Assembly: GCF_039531165.1 (NCBI RefSeq)
Contig: NZ_BAAAPN010000021.1
Location: forward strand, 12,824-76,823
Length of the DNA stretch: 64,000 bases
Source of the DNA: Nostocoides_A vanveenii
GTDB taxonomy: Bacteria > Actinomycetota > Actinomycetes > Actinomycetales > Dermatophilaceae
Direction of reading: 5' to 3'
Part shown: positions 17,944-26,018 of the stretch, piece by piece
Position numbering within the stretch: the first letter of the stretch is position 1
Layout: each line of letters begins with the position of its first letter
Made by a program: the position numbers and the translations under genes
The notes under the pieces: generated by a model
What the model saw: only the letters and a program-made list of their open reading frames with translations
Databases searched by the model: none
Told to the model about the DNA's origin: nothing

Positions 17944-19149
17944 ATGAAGTCCACCCGCACGCGCGCCATCGTCGTCACCGCGACGATGGCGCTGACGCTG
18001 TCCGCCGCCGCCGCGCCGACGTTTGCCGCGTCGTCGCCCGCCGCGTCGTCGCGCGCCGCGTCGTCGGCCGCCCAGAAGTACACCTACGACTTCCGCACCG
18101 GGGCGACGACCGACCCGCAGGCGGCGCCGATCGTCAAGAAACTCCTCGCCGCCCTGCCGAAGGACTGGCAAGCCCGCCGGGCGGCCTTCCTCGCCAAGAC
18201 CGGCGCCGAGCCGGGCCCGGTCGGCCGGTCGATCGAGGCGCAACTGACTGGTGCCAAGTGCGAGCCCACGACGCTCAACGCCTATGTCGAGAAGATCACC
18301 GCCGGAATCCCGCTGCCGCGTCTCTTCGTTCTCGCGCTCGTCGGTGCCTTCGACTACCCGACCTATGACGCTCTGATCTATGGATCGCGCACCGACGCCG
18401 ACTACTCCCTCACGCCCGGCACGACGGGCAAGGTCCGCTACACCACCAGCGTCGCCCGCGGCTTCTGGGACATCAAGTCCGGCGACATCGCGGTCATGGG
18501 GATGCACAGCAATATGGTCGTGGACCGGGCTCGCGTGATCCGGACCGTCCAGACCATCTTCGGCGTCTCGGCGGCCGACGCCGCGCAGTTCGCCGACCTG
18601 ATCATCCCCCTGATCCTCGACACCAAGCAGCTGCGCGACGGCAACAACCCGATGTTCAGCCTCAACGCCTTTGCCTTCACGGCAGAAGGCCAGGCCGGCC
18701 TGGAGGGCATCGGTGACCGCATCGTCATGGGTGAGGGCATGATCAAGGCCTTGCGCGACACCGGCAACATCGAGGTCGGCCCGCAGATGGTGCTCTCGCA
18801 CGAGTACGGCCACCACGTGCAGTTCGAGAACCACGCCTACCCGGCGCAGACTTCGCCGGAGAACACGCGAATGATGGAGCTGATGGCGGACGCCTATGGC
18901 GCCTACCTCGACTCGCACCGGGAAGGCCTGAACTTCAACGCCGAGCGGGTCAACGGCGCCATCGCCCTCGCTCACCTCGTCGGTGACTGTGCCGTCAACA
19001 ACCCAGGGCACCACGGGACGCCGAGCCAGCGCGCGGCGGCGGCTTCCTGGGGCGCCTCGCTCGCGAAGTCGAACGGCACCACGGTCCTGCCGTCCAAGCA
19101 GGTCCAGGCGCTCTTCCTCAAGGCGCTGCCCGCAATCCTCAAGCACTGA
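17944..19149 (+). CDS. Secreted neutral zinc metallopeptidase
   Basis: The start at 17944 gives a normal signal peptide (KSTRTRAIVVTATMALTLS followed by an Ala-rich cleavage site); the frame is open further upstream but that part is not protein-like. The 401-residue product has HEYGHHVQFEN, a HExxH zinc site, followed by the third-ligand region MMELMADAYGAYLDSH and the C-terminal HGTPSQRAAAASWGASLA, a combination typical of YpfJ-type neutral zinc metallopeptidases. It acts outside the cell. A run of Ser/Ala after the signal (SSPAASSRAASS) is a spacer. The gene is divergent from the two-gene membrane/ERCC4 operon and is followed by a strong hairpin at 19166-19195. Confidence 0.8.
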   Translation: MKSTRTRAIVVTATMALTLSAAAAPTFAASSPAASSRAASSAAQKYTYDFRTGATTDPQAAPIVKKLLAALPKDWQARRAAFLAKTGAEPGPVGRSIEAQLTGAKCEPTTLNAYVEKITAGIPLPRLFVLALVGAFDYPTYDALIYGSRTDADYSLTPGTTGKVRYTTSVARGFWDIKSGDIAVMGMHSNMVVDRARVIRTVQTIFGVSAADAAQFADLIIPLILDTKQLRDGNNPMFSLNAFAFTAEGQAGLEGIGDRIVMGEGMIKALRDTGNIEVGPQMVLSHEYGHHVQFENHAYPAQTSPENTRMMELMADAYGAYLDSHREGLNFNAERVNGAIALAHLVGDCAVNNPGHHGTPSQRAAAASWGASLAKSNGTTVLPSKQVQALFLKALPAILKH

Positions 19150-19165
19150 GTTTCGCCCCCGCGCC

Positions 19166-19195
19166 GCCGCCCCGGAGACTCAACTCCGGGGCGGC
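19166..19195 (+). terminator. Hairpin terminator
   Basis: Twelve-base arms GCCGCCCCGGAG and CTCCGGGGCGGC pair perfectly around a six-base loop, 16 bp after the stop of the zinc metallopeptidase gene. No U-tract follows, as is common in high-GC actinobacteria. It separates that gene from the NYN gene starting at 19240. Confidence 0.7.
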
Positions 19196-19239
19196 AGCCG
19201 ATGTCCGGCCCCAGCAGCGGAAATGGCAAGGTTGTCCTT

Positions 19240-20481
19240 ATGCGGTCCTATTGCGCGATCTATGTCGACGCCGGCTACCTCCTGGCGTCGGCCGCCACGC
19301 GCGTCACCGGAACCTCGCTGCGGCGCGGTGTCCAGGTGGACCACACCGCCTTGATCCAGGGCCTGATCGCCCAGGCCGAAGCCGAGTCCGGTATGCCGCT
19401 GCTGCGCGTCAACTGGTACGACTCCGGCGGCCGCCCCGGCGGTATGCCCGATTTCCACCAGGACGACATCGGCCTCCTCCCGCGGGTCAAGCTCCGGCTC
19501 GGCCGGCTCTCGCACACCGGGGAGCAGAAGGGTGTCGACCTGCGGATGGGCCTGGACCTGGCCACCTATGCCCGCAACCGGGTCGTCGATGTCATCTATC
19601 TCGTCTCCGGCGACGACGACCTGACCGAGGCCGTCGAGGAAGCGCAATTCCACGGCCTGCAGGTCATCATCATGGCCGTGCCGGGGCCGGCCGGTCGTCC
19701 GCACGCGGTCGCCCGCAATCTCCAGCGCGAGGCCGATGGCGTCATCCTCATCGAACCCGAGGTCGTCGACGCTTCGGTGCGCCCCGCAACCATCCCGGCC
19801 GCGCTCATCCCCGGCTCGGCCGAGCCAGCGGCCGCCGACACCCCCGCCGCCGATGACGCGGTCGCGGCCCCCGATGGCACGACCACGACCGATACCCCGA
19901 TCGGAGCCCCGGGGGCGGCACGCCCCGCTGACGCCGGGCCGGCCGAAGACCAGCTGACCCCAGCGGGGGGCAAGCCCGCCGCGGGGGGTGGCCCTGGCGG
20001 CATACCGCAGTCTCCGGCCGGTATGCCCGGTCCTCGCCCGCCTGCCGAACCCACCCGCGCGCCGGCCCCGCCCGCCGAGCTGCCGGTGCGCGCGCCCGCC
20101 GCGGCGAGTAATGCGCCCACCCCGGCGGTTCTTGCGGGTCGCAAGGCATCCGGGATTGTGGTGCCGCGCAACGGCGCACCCACCCCGACCTGGTCGACGA
20201 CGACCGGGGAGCCCGCGCGATTCGACGACGAGGCCGGCGAGATCACCGAGGACCTCATCGACGCCGTGGTTCGGCAAGTCGTGACGTCGTGGTGTGCCAC
20301 GGCGACACCCGAGGCCCTGATCAGCTTGCGGCGCGGCGAGCCCTTCATCCCCGGTGACCTGGACCGAACTCTGCTGCTCGACCTGTCCAGCCGCAGCGGC
20401 GTCTACGACATCGACGACGAATCGCGGCACGCTCTGCGTGAAACCTTCTGGGGGTGGATCAACCGGCTCAAGCTGAGCTGA
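19240..20481 (+). CDS. NYN-domain (LabA/DUF88-like) protein
   Basis: The start at 19240 is preferred because the domain begins at once (YCAIYVDAGYLLAS); the in-frame ATG at 19201 is inside the upstream hairpin region. Residues 1-175 form a PIN-like NYN domain with the acidic metal ligands in YVDAGYLL, KGVDLRMGLDL and VIYLVSGDDDLTEAVEEAQ. NYN proteins are putative RNases. A 110-residue linker rich in Ala, Pro and Gly follows, then a folded C-terminal region of about 100 residues (DEAGEITEDLIDAVVRQVV) that resembles the C-terminal helical domain often attached to such proteins. It is probably cytoplasmic. No toxin-antitoxin partner is adjacent. Confidence 0.75.
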   Translation: MRSYCAIYVDAGYLLASAATRVTGTSLRRGVQVDHTALIQGLIAQAEAESGMPLLRVNWYDSGGRPGGMPDFHQDDIGLLPRVKLRLGRLSHTGEQKGVDLRMGLDLATYARNRVVDVIYLVSGDDDLTEAVEEAQFHGLQVIIMAVPGPAGRPHAVARNLQREADGVILIEPEVVDASVRPATIPAALIPGSAEPAAADTPAADDAVAAPDGTTTTDTPIGAPGAARPADAGPAEDQLTPAGGKPAAGGGPGGIPQSPAGMPGPRPPAEPTRAPAPPAELPVRAPAAASNAPTPAVLAGRKASGIVVPRNGAPTPTWSTTTGEPARFDDEAGEITEDLIDAVVRQVVTSWCATATPEALISLRRGEPFIPGDLDRTLLLDLSSRSGVYDIDDESRHALRETFWGWINRLKLS

Positions 20482-20529
20482 CCCGAAGGGTTCTCCGATC
20501 CGTCACCTCGATGCACTAGCGTCCCGCCC

Positions 20530-21891
20530 ATGAGCAGGAGCGGATCCCGGCATCGCGTGCGCAAGATCCTGGCTGCCCTGCTCGGACTGGTCCTGATCGC
20601 CTTGGTCGCGGGCTACTGGTACGAACGTCCGCTGCTCCTGACCGGCACCGGGTATGCCGCACACAACGCCTGCGCCGTCACCAAGGTGGCTGGGCGCACC
20701 AACCCGGCGGTCGACCTGCCGCCCAACCCCCTGGTCCCCTATCTGCGCGAGTCCAGCAGCGGCGACGAATTGACCGGGAGCATTCTGGGCGCGCTGGCCA
20801 AGCAGCGGGCCTGGTTCACCCCCGACTTCGGCTGCACCCTGGCGCAGGACGCACCGGACTTCGGCAACGGCAGCCAGGTCAGTGATCTGGCCAATCCCTT
20901 TGTGCGCGCCTCGGTTCCGCCCCCCTCGGCCGCAATTGCGGCGGCCTTGGCTCAGGCCTTCGGCGATGAAATGCCCGCGGCCGACAAGGCGACGCTCGGC
21001 ACCCGAGCCGTCGTCGTCGTGCAGAACGGCAAGCTCGTCGCGGAGCGCTACGCCGACGGTTTCACGGCGACGACGCCGCAGCTGGGCTGGTCGATGGCCA
21101 AGAGCGTCACCAACCTGCTCGTCGGGATGCTCGCGGCGGACGGCAATATCGCCGTCACGGACGACCACCTGCGCCCGGAGTGGAAGGGCAAGAAGGCCGA
21201 CATCACCGTCGACCAACTGATGCGGATGACCAGCGGCCTGGAGTGGGACGAGACCTATGCCCTCGGCACGCCGGTCACGCAAATGCTCTATCGCGAACCC
21301 GATATGGCGAGCTATGCCGCCGGCCTGCCCCTGAAACACGACCCCGGCACCTATCTGCGGTATTCGAGCGGCAGCACCAACATCCTGTGCTCAGTGCTCG
21401 GCGACCGCACGAATGTCGGCGCGGACCTGCCGCGACGCGTGCTCTTCGCCAAGCTCGGCCTGGTCTCGGCCACCTGGGAGCCGGACGCGTCCGGCACCCC
21501 CGTATGCAGCTCCTATCTGTGGGCGACGCCGCGCGACTGGGCGACCATCGGGCAGTTCGCGCTGCAGGACGGGGCCTGGCACAGCGAACAACTGCTCCCC
21601 GTTGGCTGGATGGCGCAGTCGACGAAGGTGAAGAAGGTCGCCACCTCCGAAGAGCCCGGGTATGCCGCGGGCTGGTGGACCAACAAGGACCAGAACGGCG
21701 CGGCCGTCGAACCCACACTGCCCGCCGACACCTTTTGGATGCAAGGCCATGACGGTCAGCGGGTATTCGTCGTGCCATCGGCCAAGTTGGTCGTCGTCCG
21801 GCTCGGTTTCTCGCCCGAGGTCGAGGCCGCGGACCTGCGCACGGTCCCGCTCGTGGCAGCGCTGATCGCCGCGCTGCCCCCGGCCTCCTGA
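20530..21891 (+). CDS. Serine hydrolase, beta-lactamase/6-aminohexanoate-dimer-hydrolase type
   Basis: An N-terminal helix (VRKILAALLGLVLIALVAGY) anchors or exports the 453-residue protein. The class C beta-lactamase fold is shown by the SxxK pair in QLGWSMAKSVTNLLVGMLA (Ser188, Lys191), a Tyr-containing second motif YLRYSSGSTNILCS, and the C-terminal FWMQGHDGQRVFVVPSAKLV, which replaces the KTG strand with a HDG triplet as in NylB-like amide or ester hydrolases. The likely reaction is hydrolysis of an ester or small amide outside the membrane, not beta-lactam resistance. It stands alone between the NYN gene and the CBS gene. Confidence 0.8.
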   Translation: MSRSGSRHRVRKILAALLGLVLIALVAGYWYERPLLLTGTGYAAHNACAVTKVAGRTNPAVDLPPNPLVPYLRESSSGDELTGSILGALAKQRAWFTPDFGCTLAQDAPDFGNGSQVSDLANPFVRASVPPPSAAIAAALAQAFGDEMPAADKATLGTRAVVVVQNGKLVAERYADGFTATTPQLGWSMAKSVTNLLVGMLAADGNIAVTDDHLRPEWKGKKADITVDQLMRMTSGLEWDETYALGTPVTQMLYREPDMASYAAGLPLKHDPGTYLRYSSGSTNILCSVLGDRTNVGADLPRRVLFAKLGLVSATWEPDASGTPVCSSYLWATPRDWATIGQFALQDGAWHSEQLLPVGWMAQSTKVKKVATSEEPGYAAGWWTNKDQNGAAVEPTLPADTFWMQGHDGQRVFVVPSAKLVVVRLGFSPEVEAADLRTVPLVAALIAALPPAS

Positions 21892-21978
21892 CCACGCGCT
21901 GCGACCGACCGCTCTCGGCGTCGTGACTGGCGCCGTCCGAGCCCGCATGCCGTGCCCCCCGCCTGGCAGGCTGGGGGC

Positions 21979-22572
21979 ATGCGCGCCGAGGAGTTGCTCG
22001 AACAGGTCCCGATCGTCCATCGCGAGACCACCGGCGCCGAGGCCGCGCGCGTCGTGGCCGAGTTCCGCCTGACCGGCCTCGTGGTGGCGGATGACCAGGA
22101 TGCGCCGATCGCGGTCATCCCCGGAACCCAGCTGCTCTCCGTCGTGCTGCCGCAATACGTCCGCGACGACCCCAAGCTCGCTCACGCCTTCGACGAGCGA
22201 GCGGCGGACGACTTGTGCCGGAAGCTGAACACCGTCACTATCGGCGAGCTCCTGGACGCCAAGCGCCTCAAGGCGGCTCAGGTGCCGTCGGTCCTGCCCG
22301 AGGACACCCTCATCGAGATCGCCACCGTCATGGACCAGGGCCACTATCCCGTCGTGCTGGTCCGCGAGCGCGACCAAAGCTACCGGGGCGTGGTCACCAT
22401 GTCGCGTGTCTTGGCAGCCATCGCGACCGCCGCCGGGCAGGACAGCGATCTCGTGCGCCGCCGCCTGCAGCGCGACATCATCGAGCGGGGGCGCTCTGGT
22501 GTCCTCACCCAGCCCGATCCGCCCGAACCGGCGGCGGCCGGCGCCTCGGATGCGCCCGTCGTGGGGGACTGA
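21979..22572 (+). CDS. CBS-domain protein
   Basis: The start at 21979 is chosen because the domain begins there (MRAEELLEQVPIVHRETTG); the ORF is open from 21952. Two CBS motifs are visible (VVADDQDAPIAVIPGTQLLS and DQGHYPVVLVRERDQS, GVVTMSRVLAAIA), so the protein forms a Bateman pair that would bind adenine nucleotides. It ends with a short Pro/Ala tail. Its TGA overlaps the ATG of the permease by one base (TGATG), so it is translationally coupled to the transporter and probably reports energy state to it. Confidence 0.8.
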   Translation: MRAEELLEQVPIVHRETTGAEAARVVAEFRLTGLVVADDQDAPIAVIPGTQLLSVVLPQYVRDDPKLAHAFDERAADDLCRKLNTVTIGELLDAKRLKAAQVPSVLPEDTLIEIATVMDQGHYPVVLVRERDQSYRGVVTMSRVLAAIATAAGQDSDLVRRRLQRDIIERGRSGVLTQPDPPEPAAAGASDAPVVGD

Positions 22573-23873
22573 TGCACCCGGCCGCGTGGCTGGCGCTGGT
22601 GGTCTTCGCGCTGGCATACGTTGTGATCGCGAGCGAGAAGCTGAACCGCGCCGCCGTCGCGCTCACCGGCGGGGCCGCGATGGTGGTGATCGGGGCGACT
22701 CGCGGTGACGCGATGTTCTTCTCGCCCGAGACCGGCATCGACTGGAATGTCATCTTCTTGCTCTTCGGCATGATGATCCTCGTCGGCATCCTCAAACAGA
22801 CCGGCGTCTTCGAGTTCGTCGCGATCTGGTCGGCGCAGCGGGCGCGTGCCCGTCCCTTCCGGATGATGGTGATGCTGGTCTTGATCACCGCGCTCGCATC
22901 GGCTCTGCTCGACAATGTCACTACGGTCCTGCTAATCGCGCCCGTGACCCTGCTCCTGTGCGACCGGATGGGACTGGCACCGATTCCGTTCTTGCTGGCG
23001 GAGGCTATGGCCAGCAATATCGGCGGCACCGCAACCCTGATCGGTGACCCGCCGAATATCATCATCGCCAGCCGGGCCGGGTTGTCCTTCAACGACTTTC
23101 TGACCCACCTTGCCCCGATCGTCGTCGTCCTGGTCGCTGTCTTCGTTGGCTTGTGCTGGCTGCTGTGGGGCCGGCATTTCACCCACGATCCTGAGCGCGC
23201 AGCGGCCGTGCTGGCGCTGACGCCCCGCGAGACGATCACCAACCGGCGGCTGCTGTGGCAGATGCTCGCCATCCTCGCCCTCGTCCTGCTCGGCTTCCTG
23301 ACGCATTCACTCACCCACCTTGAGCCCTCGGTGATCGCCCTGATCGGCGCCGGCCTGGCGATCGTCGTCTCGCGCCTCGACCCCGAGGACTATCTCCAGG
23401 ACGTCGAGTGGGAGACGCTGCTGTTCTTTGCCGGCCTCTTCATCATGGTCGGCTCACTCGTCCACCAGGGCGTCATCACCCAACTCGCCGATGCCCTCAC
23501 CACGGCCATCGGCACGAACTATCACGTTGCGGCCCAAGGGATTCTCGTCGGCTCCGCCGTGCTGTCCGGCATCATCGACAACATCCCGTATGTCGCGACC
23601 ATGGCCCCGCTGGTCCACGACCTCGTCGGCCCCGCCCCCGGCCTGCCGCCCGGGCATCAGTCGCTGTGGTGGGTGCTCGCCCTCGGCGCCGACCTCGGCG
23701 GCAATGCCACCGCTATAGGCGCGAGCGCCAATGTGGTGATCTGCGGGATCGCCAAACGCAATGGCCACCCGATCTCGTTCTGGGAGTTCACCAAATACGG
23801 CCTGATCGTCACCGCCGTGACGATCCTGTGCACCATCCCGTATGTCAGCCTGCGCTACTTCATCCTGCCCTGA
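22572..23873 (+). CDS. ArsB/NhaD-family ion permease (SLC13/P-protein-like)
   Basis: The 433-residue polytopic protein has about eleven helices. It carries the ion-transporter-superfamily pattern twice: ALLDNVTTVLLIAPVTLLLC followed by NIGGTATLIGDPPNIIIASR in the first half, and GIIDNIPYVATMAPLV followed by ALGADLGGNATAIGASANVV in the second. This is the inverted repeat of the ArsB/NhaD/P-protein group, secondary transporters that exchange Na+/H+ or carry anions such as arsenite or dicarboxylates. The substrate cannot be fixed from sequence. The first start codon is fixed by a one-base overlap with the CBS gene. Confidence 0.8.
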   Translation: MHPAAWLALVVFALAYVVIASEKLNRAAVALTGGAAMVVIGATRGDAMFFSPETGIDWNVIFLLFGMMILVGILKQTGVFEFVAIWSAQRARARPFRMMVMLVLITALASALLDNVTTVLLIAPVTLLLCDRMGLAPIPFLLAEAMASNIGGTATLIGDPPNIIIASRAGLSFNDFLTHLAPIVVVLVAVFVGLCWLLWGRHFTHDPERAAAVLALTPRETITNRRLLWQMLAILALVLLGFLTHSLTHLEPSVIALIGAGLAIVVSRLDPEDYLQDVEWETLLFFAGLFIMVGSLVHQGVITQLADALTTAIGTNYHVAAQGILVGSAVLSGIIDNIPYVATMAPLVHDLVGPAPGLPPGHQSLWWVLALGADLGGNATAIGASANVVICGIAKRNGHPISFWEFTKYGLIVTAVTILCTIPYVSLRYFILP

Positions 23874-23891
23874 CGCCGAGCGCGCAACGCG

Positions 23892-25064
23892 TCACACGAT
23901 CGGGGTGTGCCGGTCCAGCCAGGTGATATTGCCGTAGCCGAAGCCCGCGCACGCGGCGGCCAGATCGGGAAAGACGCGAGACTCGTTGCGCAGCACCAAG
24001 CCATCGGGAGTGTCGTATGCCGAGGCGATCACCGTCAGCGGTCCGCGCGCGTCCCCGGACAGCGCGGTCCGCAGCTCGGCCTGGCTCCCGCTGTCGGTGC
24101 GGAAGAAGAGCACGGTGTCGGTGCGCTCACGGCCGGGGCGGGACTCGGCATACAGCAGGAATCGCCTGGGGGAGAGCAGTTTCAGCGGCATCGTGAGGTC
24201 GACCTGAGCGGCCTTGAAACCGGTCTGCCGACGGCCGGTCAGGCGCCGGCTGCCGCGGTGGGCGAAGAGCGTGGCCCCGGTCGTGGTCTCCTCGACCATG
24301 CCGAGGACGGTCGTGTGGCCCTTCGGCAGAGCCAGGCGCAAGGTGACCTCCCACGGCCCGGCGCCGTCGCGCTTGAAGAGCACCACGGGGTGGCGCTCGG
24401 GCTCGAGATAGGCGCGCGCGTCCGGGGTCACTGCCTTGTTGCGGCCACGCGCGGGCGAGTCGATGCTGCGGACATTCGGTGTCGCCGGCGCTCGCCCGGT
24501 CAGGTCGAGGTCGCCCGGGGTCAGGCTGGCGAAGCGCTCCTTGAGAAAGCGGTCCTGGATCTGCAGGTCGCGCTCGTTGTGCTCGGTCTCGGCCTGGTCG
24601 ATGTTGAGCGCGACCGTATGCAGCAGCCGCAACTGAGTGAGCAGCAACTGTTCCGCGGAGTCGTTGATGCCGCGCCGGGTGGAGAGCTCGAAGGCCGAAA
24701 GGCTTTCCGGCAGATAGCGTTCCAGCACATCTTGCAGCGTTGGATTGATGTCCTCGCCCGCGCGCGGCGCCGTGTCGGCGATCGCCCGGCTCATCAGCAC
24801 GGCATCGACGGGTAGCTCCCCACTCGCGGCGTTGACGCGGAGCACGACATCGCGGCCGACCCGCACCGGCGGGTCCGGCTCACCGCGACCGGTCAGGGCC
24901 GACAGTTCATCGACGGTCCAGCCGGCGACGTCGACGACCGGCCGATAACGCGCGGGCATCAGTCGACCGGCGCGCTCGATAACGGCCCGCCGCCTGGGAT
25001 CGGCGATCACCTCGGCGACAGCAGGGTCGATCGCCTCGCGAAGACGGCGGGGAGGCTTGGGCAC
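23892..25064 (-). CDS. Uncharacterised 390-residue protein
   Basis: Cytoplasmic, without signal peptide or membrane helix, rich in Arg, Leu and Asp. The C-terminal 200 residues look beta-rich (PWEVTLRLALPKGHTTVLGM, LLSPRRFLLYAESRPGRERT) and end in a glycine/aromatic stretch (GFGYGNITWLDRHTPIV). The N-terminal half is helical with a conserved-looking CAACAGF-type cysteine only at the end. I recognise no family. It converges with the ion permease (18-bp gap) and is divergent from the UBP zinc-finger gene with 105 bp between, so it has its own promoter. Confidence 0.6.
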   Translation of the reverse strand: MPKPPRRLREAIDPAVAEVIADPRRRAVIERAGRLMPARYRPVVDVAGWTVDELSALTGRGEPDPPVRVGRDVVLRVNAASGELPVDAVLMSRAIADTAPRAGEDINPTLQDVLERYLPESLSAFELSTRRGINDSAEQLLLTQLRLLHTVALNIDQAETEHNERDLQIQDRFLKERFASLTPGDLDLTGRAPATPNVRSIDSPARGRNKAVTPDARAYLEPERHPVVLFKRDGAGPWEVTLRLALPKGHTTVLGMVEETTTGATLFAHRGSRRLTGRRQTGFKAAQVDLTMPLKLLSPRRFLLYAESRPGRERTDTVLFFRTDSGSQAELRTALSGDARGPLTVIASAYDTPDGLVLRNESRVFPDLAAACAGFGYGNITWLDRHTPIV

Positions 25065-25169
25065 CCGGCCAGGCTAACCCAGCCGCCGAGACGTCCAGGC
25101 CTGGTGTGATTGCTCTCAAATGTCCCAAGGCTCTGGACACGCTGCCCCCGAGGGCCCCGACAATGGGGG

Positions 25170-25517
25170 ATGAGCATCTATGGCATCAACCCCATGGTGC
25201 CGCCCTCGGGTACCGGTTGCGGCGAATGTCTGGCCTCCAAGGGGTGGTGGGTGCACCTGCGCAGATGCGCCCAGTGCGGGCACATCGGCTGCTGCGACAC
25301 CTCGCCCAGCCAGCACGCCACCAACCACTTCAAAACCACTGGGCATCCCGTGGCCGCGACCTTCGAGCCGGGGGAGGAGTGGATGTGGAACTACGAGTCG
25401 CAGTCCTTCATCCAGAGCACCCCCCTGGCCCCGCCCCAGTCGCGACCCGAGGACCAACCGGTGCCGGCGCCCGCCGACAATGTCCCGGCCAACTGGCGCG
25501 ACCTGATCCACCGCTGA
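25170..25517 (+). CDS. UBP-type zinc-finger protein
   Basis: The start at 25170 follows GGGG and gives a 115-residue protein. Zinc ligands follow the ZnF-UBP order: CGECLASKGWWVHLRRCAQC, then GHIGCCDTSPSQHATNHFKT, then GHPVAATFEPGEEWMWNY. In eukaryotes this fold reads the free C terminus of ubiquitin; bacterial members are small stand-alone proteins of unknown role. A Pro-rich tail follows. The gene is divergent from the unknown gene at 23892-25064. Confidence 0.85.
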   Translation: MSIYGINPMVPPSGTGCGECLASKGWWVHLRRCAQCGHIGCCDTSPSQHATNHFKTTGHPVAATFEPGEEWMWNYESQSFIQSTPLAPPQSRPEDQPVPAPADNVPANWRDLIHR

Positions 25518-25602
25518 GCCCCTGCGTCAGCGGTGGCCGGCCGGCCTCAGCCGTCGGGTGTGCCGGCGGGACGCCGTGCTGAGCACGTTCGCAATGACCC
25601 GC

Positions 25603-25767
25603 TCAGCCGCCCCACCAGTAGCCGTTGCCGGGACCGTCGGCGAGGTGCTGGGCGCCCACCTGAGGTGAGCCACCGAGGGCGATCGCGGCGAGGACGAGCA
25701 GCGCCGACGCGAGGAGCAACACGGCATACCGCTGGTGCGCGGGCATGGCAAGGACACGGGCATGCAT
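25603..25767 (-). CDS. Small membrane/secreted peptide of 54 residues
   Basis: An ORF that length-based gene callers miss: ATG at 25767, stop at 25603-25605, with an excellent ribosome site (GGAGGGAGAAAGCC) before it. The peptide begins MHARVLAMPAHQRYA, continues with a hydrophobic helix (VLLLASALLVLAAIALGG), then SPQVGAQHLADGPGN and ends GYWWGG. A signal-peptide-like helix followed by a Gly/Trp tail suggests export or membrane anchoring. Function is unknown; many actinobacteria have such short WWG-ended peptides. A 7-bp-arm hairpin lies 18 bp upstream of its start. Confidence 0.6.
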   Translation of the reverse strand: MHARVLAMPAHQRYAVLLLASALLVLAAIALGGSPQVGAQHLADGPGNGYWWGG

Positions 25768-25785
25768 GGCTTTCTCCCTCCGAGC

Positions 25786-25803
25786 GCGACCGGAATCGGT
25801 CGC
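25786..25803. promoter_or_regulatory. Inverted repeat upstream of small peptide gene
   Basis: GCGACCG and CGGTCGC pair perfectly across GAAT. It sits 18 bp upstream of the ATG at 25767 on the minus strand, just above the ribosome site, so it could be an operator or a 5' leader hairpin controlling that gene. Only the symmetry is observed. Confidence 0.4.
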
Positions 25804-25907
25804 TGCTCAAAGGGAGTGCGCTGCCGCGGAAATGATGCAGCCGCTGGCGAAAAGGATTGACGACCTTAGGGGCCGGGGTCCCCGCGTCGCATCGCAACGC
25901 CGACGGA

Positions 25908-26018
25908 GCGAAGTATCGCCGTGACGAAGGAGCGAAGGACTTCGTGGGGGGCTCAGTCGGGGTCCCCGCGAAGTATCGCCGTGACGAAGTAGCGAAGGAC
26001 TTCGGGGGGTGGCTCAGT
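25908..26018. repeat. Imperfect 60-bp tandem duplication
   Basis: Two copies (25908-25958 and 25968-26018) of a roughly 50-bp segment starting GCGAAGTATCGCCGTGACGA and containing AGCGAAGGACTTCG; they differ at a few bases. A GGGGTCCCCGCG block precedes each. The second copy reaches the stop codon of the PPK2 gene. The whole 210-bp gap 25804-26013 holds no credible ORF besides this repeat. Confidence 0.7.

Noticed and set aside
19240..20481. Toxin of a toxin-antitoxin system
   Set aside because: The NYN/PIN-like domain could suggest it, but there is no small partner gene next to it and the protein has a long linker and C-terminal domain.
20530..21891. Antibiotic-resistance beta-lactamase
   Set aside because: SxxK is present but the KTG strand is replaced by HDG and the anchor and sequence fit NylB-like ester/amide hydrolases.
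23892..24815. A 302-codon plus-strand frame opposite the unknown gene
   Set aside because: Shadow of the minus-strand gene with poor third-position bias and no ribosome site.
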